Notes: a model not told the origin generated them from the letters alone. A stretch of 41,148 nucleotides of DNA from Alphaproteobacteria bacterium (GCA_009693985.1 SHWE01000016.1:1-41148), one strand, 5' to 3'. Positions 25,789 through 38,075 are shown, counted from the first letter of the stretch. Made by a program: numbers and translations.

Positions 25789-26466
25789 TCAGCTCCAGAT
25801 CACATCACCGTCAAGCTCGCCGGTGACGAAGCGGGCATGGGCTTCGCGCTCTTCGGCGCTGAGCCGTTCGGCCAGCGGCGTTGGGCGCGGTTTGGCGATC
25901 CGCACGGTGATTTCGGCGCCGCGCAGATCGCCGGGCGCAAGCTGTAGCCGCGCCTGCCTGCCGCCGATCAGCTCCAGATAGACCTGGGCCAGCAATTCGG
26001 CGTCGATCCTGGCGCCATGCTTGGTGCGCGCCGTGAGATCGATGTTGAAGCGCCGGCAGAGCTCGTCGAGCGAGTAGCGCGCACCCGGAAACCGCCTTTT
26101 GGCCAGCGCGATGGTATCGATGCCGCGGGCCGGAAGGAATGTGGGCAGGCTGAGTCTGCCGAATTCCGCGTTGAGGAAGCGCAAATCGAACTCGGCATTG
26201 TGGATGATGAGCGGCGAATCCGCGACGAAGGCTAGAAATTCCTCAACGACGTCGCCAAAGCGCGGCGCATCCTTGAGCTTCTCCGCCGTCAGCCCGTGGA
26301 CCCGCGTGGCTTCCTCGGGAATGTCCCGCTCGGGCTGCACGAGAACGTGAAAGAATTTCCCGGTCGGAAGATGATTGTCGAGCTCGAGGCAAGCGATCTC
26401 GATGATGCGGTGGCCGTCGCCCGGGTCCAGGCCCGTGGTTTCGGTATCGAGTACGATTTCCCGCAT
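25789..26466 (-). CDS. dnaQ: DNA polymerase III epsilon subunit (proofreading exonuclease)
   Basis: 225 aa. The three exonuclease motifs are all present: Exo I VLDTETTGLDP (D7, E9), Exo II IIHNAEFDLRFLNAEF and Exo III HGARIDAELLAQVYLEL with the catalytic His and Asp. The C-terminal ~40 residues are the link to the alpha subunit. It is the last gene of the ppsR-maf-aroE-coaE-dnaQ operon; its ATG shares one base with the coaE stop (TGATG). The coaE-dnaQ pair is typical of alphaproteobacteria. Confidence 0.97.
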   Translation of the reverse strand: MREIVLDTETTGLDPGDGHRIIEIACLELDNHLPTGKFFHVLVQPERDIPEEATRVHGLTAEKLKDAPRFGDVVEEFLAFVADSPLIIHNAEFDLRFLNAEFGRLSLPTFLPARGIDTIALAKRRFPGARYSLDELCRRFNIDLTARTKHGARIDAELLAQVYLELIGGRQARLQLAPGDLRGAEITVRIAKPRPTPLAERLSAEEREAHARFVTGELDGDVIWS

Positions 26467-27074
26467 CAGCTTCCTATCCGGCGCTTCACTTGTTCGACGA
26501 CACGCGTCACCTGTTCGAAAGCGTGGCTCAAGCCCTTGTCGGTCTCAATTAGAAAATCGGCTTTTGCACGCTTTTCGGAATCGTGCACCTGACGGGCCTG
26601 GATGGCGTCGAGCTTTCCCTCGGTCATGCCTTCGCGGGCCAGCACGCGGGCGCGTTGTACGGCGGCGGGCGCCGACACCACTACCACGGCATCCATTTGG
26701 GATTGGCTCTTGGTTTCGAACAGGAGCGGAATATCGAGCACGACGATGGGCTCGCCGCGTTGCTCGGCGGCGTCGAGGAATTCCTCGCGCATCCTCGCGA
26801 CCAGAGGATGCACGATGGCCTCCAACCGTTTGAACGAGTCCTGATCGGTTGCAACGATGGTACTGAGCCGGGCGCGGTCCACTTGTCCATCGACGATGGC
26901 GCCCGGAAAGGCGTCGGCGATGGGAGCGACCGCGGCGCCGCCCTTCTCGTAGAGCGCGTGAACGGCGGCGTCCGCGTCATAGACGGGAATGCCGAGCCGG
27001 CCGAACAGCTTGCCCGTTTCGGTCTTGCCCATGCCGATGGAGCCGGTCAGCCCGATTTTGAAGGGCCTAGGCAT
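26466..27074 (-). CDS. coaE: Dephospho-CoA kinase
   Basis: 202 aa, full length for the last step of CoA synthesis. The P-loop is [17 protein letters not shown]; then [14 protein letters not shown] (substrate region), [22 protein letters not shown] and the base-binding region. The last Ser/Arg-rich tail is usual. It overlaps aroE by 8 bases and dnaQ by 1 base, indicating one polycistronic, translationally coupled unit. Confidence 0.97.
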   Translation of the reverse strand: MPRPFKIGLTGSIGMGKTETGKLFGRLGIPVYDADAAVHALYEKGGAAVAPIADAFPGAIVDGQVDRARLSTIVATDQDSFKRLEAIVHPLVARMREEFLDAAEQRGEPIVVLDIPLLFETKSQSQMDAVVVVSAPAAVQRARVLAREGMTEGKLDAIQARQVHDSEKRAKADFLIETDKGLSHAFEQVTRVVEQVKRRIGS

Positions 27075-27912
27075 TGAGGGCGGCTTCCAGCTCAGCCCGC
27101 AGCGCCGGCGTGACCTCCGGCGTCACGCCGAACCAGGCGGCAAAGGCGGGGGCTGCCTGATGCATCAACATGCCAAGGCCGCCCATGGTGCGATGGCCCC
27201 GTGCTTTGGCGGCGCGCAACAGCTCCGTCTCCAACGGGTTGTAGACGATGTCGACGATTGCGGCCTCGCTGGGCAACACGTCCAGCGAGATCTCCAGCCG
27301 GTCCTTGCCGATCATACCAAGGCTCGTGGCGTTGACGAGCAGCCGCGCGCCGGTAAACGCCCGTGCCCAGTCGCCCCAGAGGGCCGTTTTCACGGGCGCC
27401 GTGGCGCCGAACGACGCGGCCAAGGCTTCGGCGCGGGCTTGCGTGCGGTTGATGAGACGGATTTCGGGTGCGCCCGCTCGCGTCAGCGCAAGTACGATGC
27501 CGCGCGCGGCGCCGCCGGCGCCCAGCACCACGACAGGACCGGCGCTCGCCGCGTCTTTTCCGAGGCTCTGGTTAAGGCTCGCCGCGAAGCCACACACATC
27601 GGTGTTCATTCCCGCAACGCGCCCGTTCTCGAAAACAAGCGTGTTCACCGCACCGGTGATTTGCGCGTCTTCATCGCGCATCTCAGCCAATGCGAAGGCC
27701 GCTTCCTTGTGCGGCACCGTCACACTGGCGCCGGCGAAACCCATCAGCGGCAGCGCTGCGACACAAGTGGCGAAATCCGCAGGCTGAATCACGAGCGGCA
27801 CATAGGCGCCTTTGATCCCATATTGCTTGAGCCAATGATTGTGCATCGCCGGGCTCAGCGATTGATGCACCGGCCAACCGATGACGCCCGCAAGCTTGAT
27901 GTTCGCGCTCAT
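27067..27912 (-). CDS. aroE: Shikimate dehydrogenase
   Basis: 281 aa. N-terminal substrate domain with [17 protein letters not shown] (shikimate binding Ser-Leu-Ser) and TVPHKEAAF (catalytic Lys of the NVTxPHK-type motif, here VTVPHK). NADP domain with [17 protein letters not shown] and [12 protein letters not shown]. The C-terminal [18 protein letters not shown] is diagnostic. It catalyses the fourth committed step of aromatic amino-acid synthesis. Its start overlaps the maf stop by 4 bases. Confidence 0.96.
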   Translation of the reverse strand: MSANIKLAGVIGWPVHQSLSPAMHNHWLKQYGIKGAYVPLVIQPADFATCVAALPLMGFAGASVTVPHKEAAFALAEMRDEDAQITGAVNTLVFENGRVAGMNTDVCGFAASLNQSLGKDAASAGPVVVLGAGGAARGIVLALTRAGAPEIRLINRTQARAEALAASFGATAPVKTALWGDWARAFTGARLLVNATSLGMIGKDRLEISLDVLPSEAAIVDIVYNPLETELLRAAKARGHRTMGGLGMLMHQAAPAFAAWFGVTPEVTPALRAELEAALNA

Positions 27913-28511
27913 TGAGGCAGTGCTCCCATGTCGCGCAACGCCGTCAGCACCGCAAGCAAGGGCAGCCCGCGGATGCAGAACTGATCGCCCGCGACGTCGC
28001 TGAAAAGCTGCGCGCCGCGTCCTTCGATGCGATAGACTCCGACGGAGCCGAGCGCTTCGGGAAGTTCCACGCCGAGATATTCGTCCAGAAAGCGTTCCGA
28101 GAAATCGCGCATCGTCAGAAACGCATTTTCGCTATGGCGCCAGACCGCTTTACCGTCGCGCGCGATAACCGCCGCGCTGATCAGCTCGTGTTGACGGCCG
28201 CGCAAGGCGCTCAACGTTTCGCGGGCCTCTGTCTCGCTCATGCATTTGCTGAACATGCGGCCGCGGCAGACCAGCACCTGGTCGGCCCCCAGCACCAGGG
28301 CGCCCGGATGCCGCGCGCTGACATCGAGCGCCTTGGCCTCGGCGAGCGCATCGGCGATTTCGCCCGGTGTCATTCCGTCCACCACCATTGCTTCTTTCAG
28401 CGCGTCTTCGTCGATTCCCGACGGCACCGAAGTGAACGCCACGCCGGCGGCTTCCAGCATGAGGCGACGGCTGGACGAGCCCGACGCAAGAATGATCGGA
28501 GCATCCTTCAC
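27909..28511 (-). CDS. maf: Maf-family nucleotide pyrophosphatase
   Basis: 200 aa. N-terminal IILASGSSSRRLMLEAAGV (Maf signature, phosphate-binding Ser/Arg), VLGADQVLVCRGRMFSK with the Asp and Lys that distinguish Maf, and YRIEGRGAQLFSDVAGDQFCIRGLPLLAVL. Maf proteins hydrolyse modified or canonical NTPs, and in several bacteria link to septum formation. It overlaps ppsR upstream by 4 bases and aroE downstream by 4 bases. Confidence 0.95.
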   Translation of the reverse strand: MKDAPIILASGSSSRRLMLEAAGVAFTSVPSGIDEDALKEAMVVDGMTPGEIADALAEAKALDVSARHPGALVLGADQVLVCRGRMFSKCMSETEARETLSALRGRQHELISAAVIARDGKAVWRHSENAFLTMRDFSERFLDEYLGVELPEALGSVGVYRIEGRGAQLFSDVAGDQFCIRGLPLLAVLTALRDMGALPQ

Positions 28512-29326
28512 GACACCGCTCCCCGCTCCGTCAGCAGGTTGAGGATGGCGGCGGCGGTCTCTTCGATGGAGCGGCGCGAGACATCGATCGAAGGCCAGTC
28601 ATGGCGCTCGAACATTTTGCGGGTGGCGGCGATCTCGGCGCGAACTGTTTCCTCGTCCACATAATCGGCGCCCTTGGTCTCGCCCATCGTGGTGAGCCGG
28701 TTGCGCCTTATCTGCAAGAGACGTTCGGGCGACAGATAGAGCCCGACGATCAGCGGCTTCTTGGCGGCGAACAATTGCTCGGGCGGCTCCACGCCCGGCA
28801 CGATCGGAACATTGGCGGCCCGCACGCCGCGGATGGCGAGATAAATACAGGTCGGCGTCTTCGAGCTGCGGCTAACACCGACCAGGATGACGTCCGCCTC
28901 GCCCAGGTTCTGCGTGCTCTGGCCGTCATCGTGCTGGATGGCGAAATTGAGTGCCTCGACGCGTTCGAGATAGCGCGAATCCATGTCGTGCTGCCCGCCC
29001 GGCCGGTGACTTTCCTCCTCACCGAGGAACTTGCCCATCGATTGGACCGCCCGGTCGAGAATCGAGACGCAGGGCACCCCCAGCGTCTTGCACTCGGCCT
29101 CCAGCGCCTTGCGCAGCTCCGGGTTCACCAGCGTGAAGAAGACGATGCCGGGGTCGGCCGCAACATGATCGACGGCACGGCGAAGTTGCCGTTCATTGCG
29201 CACCAGCGAATAGATATGCTCGCGTGCCGAGGCCCCCTCGAACTGCGCGCAAACCGCTTTGGCGACGACATTGAGCGTCTCGCCGGTGGCGTCGGAAATA
29301 AGGTGCAAATGATACTCGCGAGGCAT
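28508..29326 (-). CDS. ppsR: PEP synthase/PPDK regulatory kinase-phosphorylase (DUF299)
   Basis: 272 aa from the ATG at 29326. The open frame runs further up, but that part enters the AT-rich interval and has no family pattern. Core elements are YHLHLISDATGETLNVVAKAV, RPGGQHDMDSRYLERVEALNFAIQHDDG, the P-loop VGVSRSSKTPTCIYLA and the late AANVPIVPGVEPPEQLF. These proteins (PSRP/RP001 class) switch PEP synthase or pyruvate phosphate dikinase on and off by ADP-dependent phosphorylation. It is the first gene of the ppsR-maf-aroE-coaE-dnaQ operon and is divergent from hemE, the arrangement found at the Caulobacter chromosomal origin. Confidence 0.95.
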   Translation of the reverse strand: MPREYHLHLISDATGETLNVVAKAVCAQFEGASAREHIYSLVRNERQLRRAVDHVAADPGIVFFTLVNPELRKALEAECKTLGVPCVSILDRAVQSMGKFLGEEESHRPGGQHDMDSRYLERVEALNFAIQHDDGQSTQNLGEADVILVGVSRSSKTPTCIYLAIRGVRAANVPIVPGVEPPEQLFAAKKPLIVGLYLSPERLLQIRRNRLTTMGETKGADYVDEETVRAEIAATRKMFERHDWPSIDVSRRSIEETAAAILNLLTERGAVS

Positions 29327-29562
29327 GATTCCATCCACCAACCATTCACAGGCTTCAACAAGTTCCCATGGAACCGTGTATTGGGTTGCATAGGTTGAAA
29401 GTTTATCCCCAAGTCCGGTTTGGAAAGGCAACGCTTGCGCAAGCCATACGGCACAGCGTATTACGACCGCAGCTCCGGCAATCATCCACAATATTCGGCC
29501 CCAACACCATCAGCATCAAGAAGACTTAAGAGATTCAGAGAACTGAAGGAACGGCAAAGAAC
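29327..29562. other. Candidate chromosomal replication origin (ppsR-hemE interval)
   Basis: This interval separates a minus-strand operon from a plus-strand operon, so both read away from it. The four lines 29341-29580 have 114 G/C in 240 bases (47.5%), and 29521-29580 only 37%, far below the rest. Near-consensus DnaA boxes are TTATCCCCA at 29403-29411 and TCATCCACA at 29482-29490 (each one mismatch to TTATCCACA), same orientation, 79 bp apart. GANTC methylation sites are at 29327-29331 and 29532-29536. The Caulobacter crescentus origin lies between hemE and a ppsR/RP001 homologue. No TTAA-N7-TTAA CtrA site is visible. Confidence 0.65.
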
Positions 29563-30588
29563 CTGTCTTTATTAGAGAAAGTTCTGCAACGTGATGTGCT
29601 TCGTTCGCCCCCGATCTGGGTGATGCGGCAGGCTGGACGCTACCTGCCAGAATATCTGGCGATGCGGGCGAAGGCCGGTTCGTTCTGGACAATGTGTATG
29701 ACCTCGGAGCTCGCGGTCGAGGTGACGTTGCAGCCTATTCGGCGCTTCGATTTCGATGCGGCGATTTTGTTCTCGGATATTTTGGTTATTCCATTCGCGC
29801 TTGGCCAGAATGTGCGCTTTGAAGAGGGTGAGGGACCGGTCCTCGACAAATTCGCCGGACTGGAAAGTCTGGTTCGCGATGAAACCGTGTGGGCGGAGAA
29901 ACTCGCGCCGGTCTACACAGCGATGCGAGAAACGCGCAAAGGTCTGGCGAGCGAGAAAGCGCTGATCGGATTTGCCGGCGCGCCGTGGACGCTGGCAGCC
30001 TATATGCTGGAAGGGCGTGGCTCCCCCGATCAACGCGCGGCTAAATTGTTCGCCTATCGCGATCCGGATTCGTTCAAACGATTACTGGATGCTCTCTGTG
30101 ATGCGGTCGCCTGGCATCTGCTTCGGCAGATCGATGCCGGCGCCAATGTGGTGCAGATCTTCGATTCCTGGGCCGGCGGTCTGACCGACAAAGCCTTCGC
30201 CGATTGGGTGGTGGCGCCCAACAAGCGGATCGTCGCCGCCATCCGCAAAGTGCGGCCCGATGCGAAAATCATCGGCTTCCCGCGCGCGACCAACCAAGCC
30301 GGTTACGAGCTTTATGCCAAGGAGGTCGGCGTCGATGCCGTCAGCATCGATACGGCGACACCGCTGGGCTGGGCCGCTAAAACGCTTGGGCCGCGCGTCG
30401 CGGTGCAGGGCAATCTCGATCCCATCGCGCTGATCGCGGGCGGACACGCGCTCGATTCCGCCGTCGACCGCATCCTGGAAGCCACAGAAGGCGTGCCGTT
30501 CATTTTCAATCTCGGCCATGGTGTGCTGCCCGAAACGCCGCTCGATCATATGGCGCAGATGATCGAGCGCGTGCGAGGGGTTCAGTGA
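29563..30588 (+). CDS. hemE: Uroporphyrinogen decarboxylase HemE
   Basis: Converts uroporphyrinogen III to coproporphyrinogen III. The start of the fold is [24 protein letters not shown]; then [28 protein letters not shown] (catalytic Asp in FSDIL), [16 protein letters not shown] and [12 protein letters not shown]. The in-frame sequence upstream ([15 protein letters not shown]) fits the usual N-terminal helix. The only standard start codon after the upstream stop (29527-29529) is a GTG at 29596, which would delete that helix. I chose a CTG at 29563, which has GAAGGA about 12 bases upstream; this start is an inference. hemH overlaps the 3' end. Confidence 0.93.
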   Translation: MSLLEKVLQRDVLRSPPIWVMRQAGRYLPEYLAMRAKAGSFWTMCMTSELAVEVTLQPIRRFDFDAAILFSDILVIPFALGQNVRFEEGEGPVLDKFAGLESLVRDETVWAEKLAPVYTAMRETRKGLASEKALIGFAGAPWTLAAYMLEGRGSPDQRAAKLFAYRDPDSFKRLLDALCDAVAWHLLRQIDAGANVVQIFDSWAGGLTDKAFADWVVAPNKRIVAAIRKVRPDAKIIGFPRATNQAGYELYAKEVGVDAVSIDTATPLGWAAKTLGPRVAVQGNLDPIALIAGGHALDSAVDRILEATEGVPFIFNLGHGVLPETPLDHMAQMIERVRGVQ

Positions 30589-31634
30589 AGCTCGCCATCG
30601 TTCTGTTCAATCTCGGCGGGCCCGACCGGCCCGAAGCCGTACGGCCCTTCCTCGAAAATCTGTTTTCCGATCCCGCGATCATCAACCTTCCCGCCTTCGT
30701 ACGTCGGCCGCTGGCGAAATTCATCGCCGCACGCCGCACCCCACTGGCGCGCGGGTTCTACGATCAGATCGGCGGCCGCTCGCCCATCCTGCCCGAAACC
30801 GAAGCACAGGCCCGCGCGCTCGAAACCGCGCTGGTACGCACCGGCCACACCGCGAAATGTTTCATCGCCATGCGCTATTGGCACCCGATGACACGGGAAA
30901 CCGTGGCGGCGGTGCGCAGCTTTCAACCCGACAGAATCGTCTTGCTGCCGCTCTATCCGCAATATTCGACCACCACGACACGATCTTCGCTCGAGGAGTG
31001 GCGCAGAGAGGCGAAACGCCAGCGTCTGACGGCGCAGGCCCACGAAGTCTGTTGCTATCCGTTCGAGGCGGGCTTCGTGGCGGCGCTGACCGAGATGCTG
31101 AACGATGCGCTGGCGCACGCCAAACCGGGCATCGAATACCGCGTCCTCTTTTCCGCCCACGGTCTGCCCAAGCGGATGATCGAGCGCGGCGATCCCTATC
31201 AATGGCAGGTGGAGCGCACCGTCGAAGCCATTCTGGCGCGCCTGACGCTGAAGGATATCGATTACACGATCTCCTATCAGAGTCGGGTGGGCCCCTTGGA
31301 ATGGATCGGCCCCGATACGGATGCGGAGGTGCGCCGGGCCGGCGCCGACGGCAAAGGGCTGATCGTGATTCCGGTTGCCTTCGTCTCGGAACATTCCGAA
31401 ACGCTCTACGAGCTCGACATCGCTTATGGAAAGCTAGCGCGGGAAACCGGCGTCCCCGATTATATCCGCGTGCCGACGGCGCGCACGCAGCGGCCCTTCA
31501 TTGAGGCGCTGGCCTCGCTTGTCGGGCTGGCGCTCGGCTCCAAGGGGCCGGTCTCCTGCGCGCCGGGACGCATCTGCCCGCGCGACCGCGTCTGCGGCCA
31601 GGACGAACAAGGCAGGGGGGCGAAAGATGCTTGA
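30585..31634 (+). CDS. hemH: Ferrochelatase
   Basis: 349 aa. GTG start that overlaps the hemE stop by 4 bases. Inserts Fe2+ into protoporphyrin IX. Core: [27 protein letters not shown], catalytic His in [18 protein letters not shown] (H192) and catalytic Glu region [15 protein letters not shown]-terminal cysteine set C325, C331, C337 plus an internal C156/C157 pair could hold a 2Fe-2S cluster of the kind known for Caulobacter ferrochelatase; the spacing is my count, not checked against structure. hemJ starts 8 bases before this gene's end. Confidence 0.95.
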   Translation: MKLAIVLFNLGGPDRPEAVRPFLENLFSDPAIINLPAFVRRPLAKFIAARRTPLARGFYDQIGGRSPILPETEAQARALETALVRTGHTAKCFIAMRYWHPMTRETVAAVRSFQPDRIVLLPLYPQYSTTTTRSSLEEWRREAKRQRLTAQAHEVCCYPFEAGFVAALTEMLNDALAHAKPGIEYRVLFSAHGLPKRMIERGDPYQWQVERTVEAILARLTLKDIDYTISYQSRVGPLEWIGPDTDAEVRRAGADGKGLIVIPVAFVSEHSETLYELDIAYGKLARETGVPDYIRVPTARTQRPFIEALASLVGLALGSKGPVSCAPGRICPRDRVCGQDEQGRGAKDA

Positions 31635-32076
31635 GGCGCTGAACCCGTTCTATCTCTGGATCAAGGCGTTCCACATCATCGCGGTGATCGCCTGGATGGC
31701 CGGGATGCTCTATCTGCCGCGGCTTTACGTCTATCATTGCGAGGTCGCGCCCGGGTCGGCCGAGTCGGCGCGCTTCAAGACGATGGAGCGCCGCCTTCTT
31801 CGCGCGATTGTGAATCCGGCGATGATCGCCACCTGGCTGCTCGGCATCACCCTCGTCCTCACCCCGGCGAGCGGCGGTTTCGCCCAAGGCTGGCTGCACG
31901 CGAAGCTTCTCCTGGTTGTCGCTCTGTCTGCCGCGCACGGGCTTTTTTCCAAGTGGCGCAAGGACTTCGAGAAGGATGTCAACCGGCGCCCGGCGAAATT
32001 CTACCGCATATGGAACGAGGTCCCGGCGGTCCTGATGATCGGAATCGTCATCCTCGTGGTGGTGAAACCGTTCTGA
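31627..32076 (+). CDS. hemJ: Protoporphyrinogen oxidase HemJ (UPF0093)
   Basis: 149 aa from the ATG at 31627, overlapping hemH by 8 bases. Four membrane helices: about 8-26, 58-77, 84-101 and 128-146. YLWIKAFHIIAVIAWMAGMLYLPRLYVYH holds the conserved His of the heme/substrate site, and MERRLLRAIVNPAMIATWLLG and NEVPAVLMIGIVILVVVKPF close the match. HemJ oxidises protoporphyrinogen IX in many alphaproteobacteria. With hemE and hemH it forms a late-heme operon; its product feeds HemH. Confidence 0.94.
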   Translation: MLEALNPFYLWIKAFHIIAVIAWMAGMLYLPRLYVYHCEVAPGSAESARFKTMERRLLRAIVNPAMIATWLLGITLVLTPASGGFAQGWLHAKLLLVVALSAAHGLFSKWRKDFEKDVNRRPAKFYRIWNEVPAVLMIGIVILVVVKPF

Positions 32077-32094
32077 GCCGCGCCTCCCGCTGTC

Positions 32095-32122
32095 TTGAAA
32101 GGGATTTGCAAGCGCCTAGATT
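32095..32122 (+). promoter_or_regulatory. Candidate promoter of rho
   Basis: TTGAAA (32095-32100), a 16-base spacer and TAGATT (32117-32122) lie about 195 bp before the rho start. The -35 matches TTGACA at 5 of 6 and the -10 matches TATAAT at 4 of 6. The flanking CTTGAAA also resembles a heat-shock sigma -35. The long leader (about 190 bases) would leave room for control of rho, for example by Rho itself. Not tested. Confidence 0.35.
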
Positions 32123-32315
32123 CCCGTTAGAAGTTCGCCGTTCTTCAAATTGACGCCCAATGGTCCGCGCCTTGCGGGTTTGCCGCCGAAGCGGCACGGG
32201 CCACGAACCCTCCACTTCCAACGCCCGCGTCGGACCTCTCGCGGTCGTAGACCCATACTCCCGCATCATTCGTTATCTCCGTAAGCCCGCTCCCACCCCC
32301 TGTCAGGTATGTCCC

Positions 32316-33599
<1,284 letters not shown>

Positions 33600-33613
33600 G
33601 AGGCGCGGAAAGC

Positions 33614-34213
33614 CTACCGCGTTTGGTTCGCGCCGGCGGCGCCGGTGGTCATGATCCGCCAGCCGGCGATCACGAACAATCCCGCCATTGCAGCCCCGAT
33701 CACGAGATCGGGGATGTTCGAGCGCGTCGCCGCCACCGCGCCGGCCGCCGCGATCACCGAAATATGCCCGACCGCATCATTGCGCCCGAAGCGCCACAAC
33801 GCTTCGAGGCTCGACAATTGGCCGCGCGCATGGAGCATGATCGCGCAACAGCTAAGATGGGCGATGAGCGCGATCCCGCCCATGACGATCATGGTGACGG
33901 GATGGGGAAGGCTGCCCATGAACAGGCGCCTGACCGCGATGGCGACGACGAGCGCGCCCAACAGCATCATCACCGCGCCTTGAACGGCGACCATCCAGCG
34001 CTGGCGCTTCAGCCCGGTCGAGACGCGTAGCGCGAGCCCGGCGCTGATCGAATGCTGCACGAAGATCAAGGCGTCGGCGGCGAGCACCGTCGACCCCGCG
34101 GGCACCGCCACCATGCTCACGATGAACGCCATCAACCCGGTGATGAGGGCGATCATGGCAAGCGCGATGCGTTCATGCTCGAGCAATAAGGCTCTCGTCT
34201 TTTCGGGTTGCAA
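33614..34213 (-). CDS. CDF-like cation transporter membrane domain
   Basis: 199 aa with six membrane segments and no C-terminal cytoplasmic domain. AADALIFVQHSISAGLAL (helix 2) and ALWRFGRNDAVGHISVIAAAGAVAAT (helix 5) and PDLVIGAAMAGLFVIAGWRI (helix 6) resemble the short CDF-type cation transporters of Proteobacteria. Helix 2 has one Asp and a distant His rather than the usual D-x2/3-H-x3-D; helix 5 has N-D-x3-H. The metal site is therefore unusual, and transport of Zn/Co/Cd should not be assumed. It starts immediately after the quinone oxidoreductase gene (ends and starts adjoin), so it is probably cotranscribed with it. Confidence 0.7.
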   Translation of the reverse strand: MQPEKTRALLLEHERIALAMIALITGLMAFIVSMVAVPAGSTVLAADALIFVQHSISAGLALRVSTGLKRQRWMVAVQGAVMMLLGALVVAIAVRRLFMGSLPHPVTMIVMGGIALIAHLSCCAIMLHARGQLSSLEALWRFGRNDAVGHISVIAAAGAVAATRSNIPDLVIGAAMAGLFVIAGWRIMTTGAAGANQTR

Positions 34214-35182
34214 TCATGGCAGCAGCACGGTCGCGCCCGTGGTCTCGCGCGAATGCAGCGCCTCGTGGCACTTCCTCACATCGCTCAGCTTGAAGCGCTG
34301 ATTGACGGCGATCTTCACCGCGCCCGAGGCAATCGCGGCAAACAGATCGTCGGACGTCTCCTGCAACTCCGCCGCATTGCGCGCATAGCTCGCCAGCGTC
34401 GGCCGCGTGAGGTAGAGCGAGCCCTTGCCGGAAAGGATCAAAGGTTCGAACGGTGGCACCGCACCGGACGAATTGCCGAAATAGACCAGCATCCCGCGAA
34501 CGGCGAGACAATCGAACGAGCCCATGAAGGTGTCTTTGCCGACCGAATCATAGACCACCGGCACGCCTGCCCCGCCGGTGAGTTCGCGCACGCGCTTCAC
34601 CCATTCCTCTTTGCGGTAATTGATGACATGGGCGCAGCCATTTTCCTTGGCCAGCGCGATCTTGTCGTCCGAACCGACCGTGCCGATCACATTGACGCCG
34701 AGATGCTTGGCCCATTGCGAGGCGATCAGTCCGACGCCGCCCGCCGCCGAATGAAAGACGATGCTCATGCCCGGCTTCACCGGGAACGTCGCTTTGAGCA
34801 GATAGCGCGCCGTCAGCCCCTTCAGCATCGCGGCGGCGGCCGTTTCGTCGGAAATGCCGGGCGGCAATTTCACCGCCTGCCAGGCGGAGATGTTGGCGCT
34901 TTCCGCATAGGAGCCGCGCACCATGCAATAGGCGACGCGGTCGCCGACCTTATGCGAATGGACGTCCGAGCCTACCGCCTCCACGACGCCGGCGGCTTCG
35001 GAGCCGATTCCGGCCGGCATCGGCAGCGTGTAGAGGCCGGAGCGATGATAGGTGTCGATGAAATTGACACCGATAGCGGTGTGCTTGATGCGCACCTGAT
35101 CGGCGGCAAGCGGCGGGAGCTCGATGTCGTCGAGCTCCAGGACTTCCGGCCCGCCGGCCCTGTGGATACGGACAGCTTTCAC
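34214..35182 (-). CDS. NADPH:quinone oxidoreductase (zeta-crystallin type)
   Basis: 322 aa medium-chain dehydrogenase/reductase. MKAVRIHRAGGPEVLELDDIELPP at the start, GVNFIDTYHRSGLY, PAGIGSEAAGVVEAVG and the cofactor loop FHSAAGGVGLIASQWAKHLG mark the QOR family. There are no zinc-binding Cys/His clusters, as expected for quinone reductases. It reduces quinones or enones with NADPH in the cytoplasm. Downstream of a dienelactone hydrolase gene (5 bp), suggesting an operon with that gene and the CDF-like gene. Confidence 0.92.
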   Translation of the reverse strand: MKAVRIHRAGGPEVLELDDIELPPLAADQVRIKHTAIGVNFIDTYHRSGLYTLPMPAGIGSEAAGVVEAVGSDVHSHKVGDRVAYCMVRGSYAESANISAWQAVKLPPGISDETAAAAMLKGLTARYLLKATFPVKPGMSIVFHSAAGGVGLIASQWAKHLGVNVIGTVGSDDKIALAKENGCAHVINYRKEEWVKRVRELTGGAGVPVVYDSVGKDTFMGSFDCLAVRGMLVYFGNSSGAVPPFEPLILSGKGSLYLTRPTLASYARNAAELQETSDDLFAAIASGAVKIAVNQRFKLSDVRKCHEALHSRETTGATVLLP

Positions 35183-35187
35183 GGCCC

Positions 35188-35886
35188 TTACCCGAGATGC
35201 TGGCGGAAGAACGTGTCGGTGCGGCTATTGGCGAGGTCGGCGCAGGCCTTGTCGTAATGCTGGCCGCCATCGCGCGCGAAGGCGTGATCCATCTCTGGAT
35301 AGGTATGGATGGTCACATGCGGATTGCCCTTCAGCCCGTCGGTGATCTGCTTCTGCGCCTCGGCCGGCACGAACTGGTCCTTACCCGCGATGTGCAGCAT
35401 CAGCGGTTTCTTGATGTTCTTGGCTTCGTCGAGGACGGTCTGGATATAGACGCCGTAATAGCCGACGGAGGCATCCGTATCGGTGCGGGTCGAGGAGAAG
35501 TAGGCCATCCGGCCGCCGAGGCAATAGCCGACGGTTCCGACCTTGCCGGTGCAGCCGGGGGCCTTGCGCAAATAGGAGATCGCCGTCTGGATATCGCCGC
35601 CGCCCTTGTCCTGGTCGAATTTCTGCATGAAGGCGAAAGCCTGATTCCAATGATCCTGGCTTTGATCGGTGAGCTGAACGCCGGGCTGCATGCGCCAGAA
35701 CAGATCGGGCGCCAGCGCGAAGCGCCCCTTGGCGGCGTGGGCGTCGCAAACTTTACGCACCCAATCGTTCACGCCGAAGATTTCCTGGATTACGATTACG
35801 CCCGGTCCGTGTCCGGATGACGGCGAAGCGAGATAGCCGCCGAAATTGCCGTCCGGTCCTTTGATCGTGATGTCCTTACCGCTCAT
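35188..35886 (-). CDS. Dienelactone hydrolase family protein
   Basis: 232 aa alpha/beta hydrolase. The dienelactone-hydrolase signature is clear: VIVIQEIFGVNDWVRKVCDAHA with E36, nucleophile Cys C122 in VGYCLGGRMAY, Asp D170 in IAGKDQFVP and His H201 in EMDHAFAR. All four key residues are present, so it should be active. The natural substrate is unknown: chlorocatechol-type lactones are the textbook case, but most family members are broad esterases. It is followed after 5 bp by the quinone oxidoreductase gene, and lies 101 bp after the YyaL-type gene. Confidence 0.92.
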   Translation of the reverse strand: MSGKDITIKGPDGNFGGYLASPSSGHGPGVIVIQEIFGVNDWVRKVCDAHAAKGRFALAPDLFWRMQPGVQLTDQSQDHWNQAFAFMQKFDQDKGGGDIQTAISYLRKAPGCTGKVGTVGYCLGGRMAYFSSTRTDTDASVGYYGVYIQTVLDEAKNIKKPLMLHIAGKDQFVPAEAQKQITDGLKGNPHVTIHTYPEMDHAFARDGGQHYDKACADLANSRTDTFFRQHLG

Positions 35887-35987
35887 TCCCTCGTCTCCCC
35901 AGTTTTTGGTTTAGGTTTGTGAAACCAGCATAGCGTTTCGCAACTGCACTCACCACCCCGCGGCCCTTAGCGCCAATCAGCTTTGCG

Positions 35988-38075
<2,088 letters not shown>

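Noticed and set aside
29521-29545. CtrA site in the origin candidate
   Set aside because: TTAAGAGATTC has the first TTAA half only; the second half is missing.
32160-32315. Longer Rho N-terminus
   Set aside because: 52 residues without conserved sequence that lie in the rho leader after a good promoter candidate; the ATG at 32316 or 32343 fits the family.
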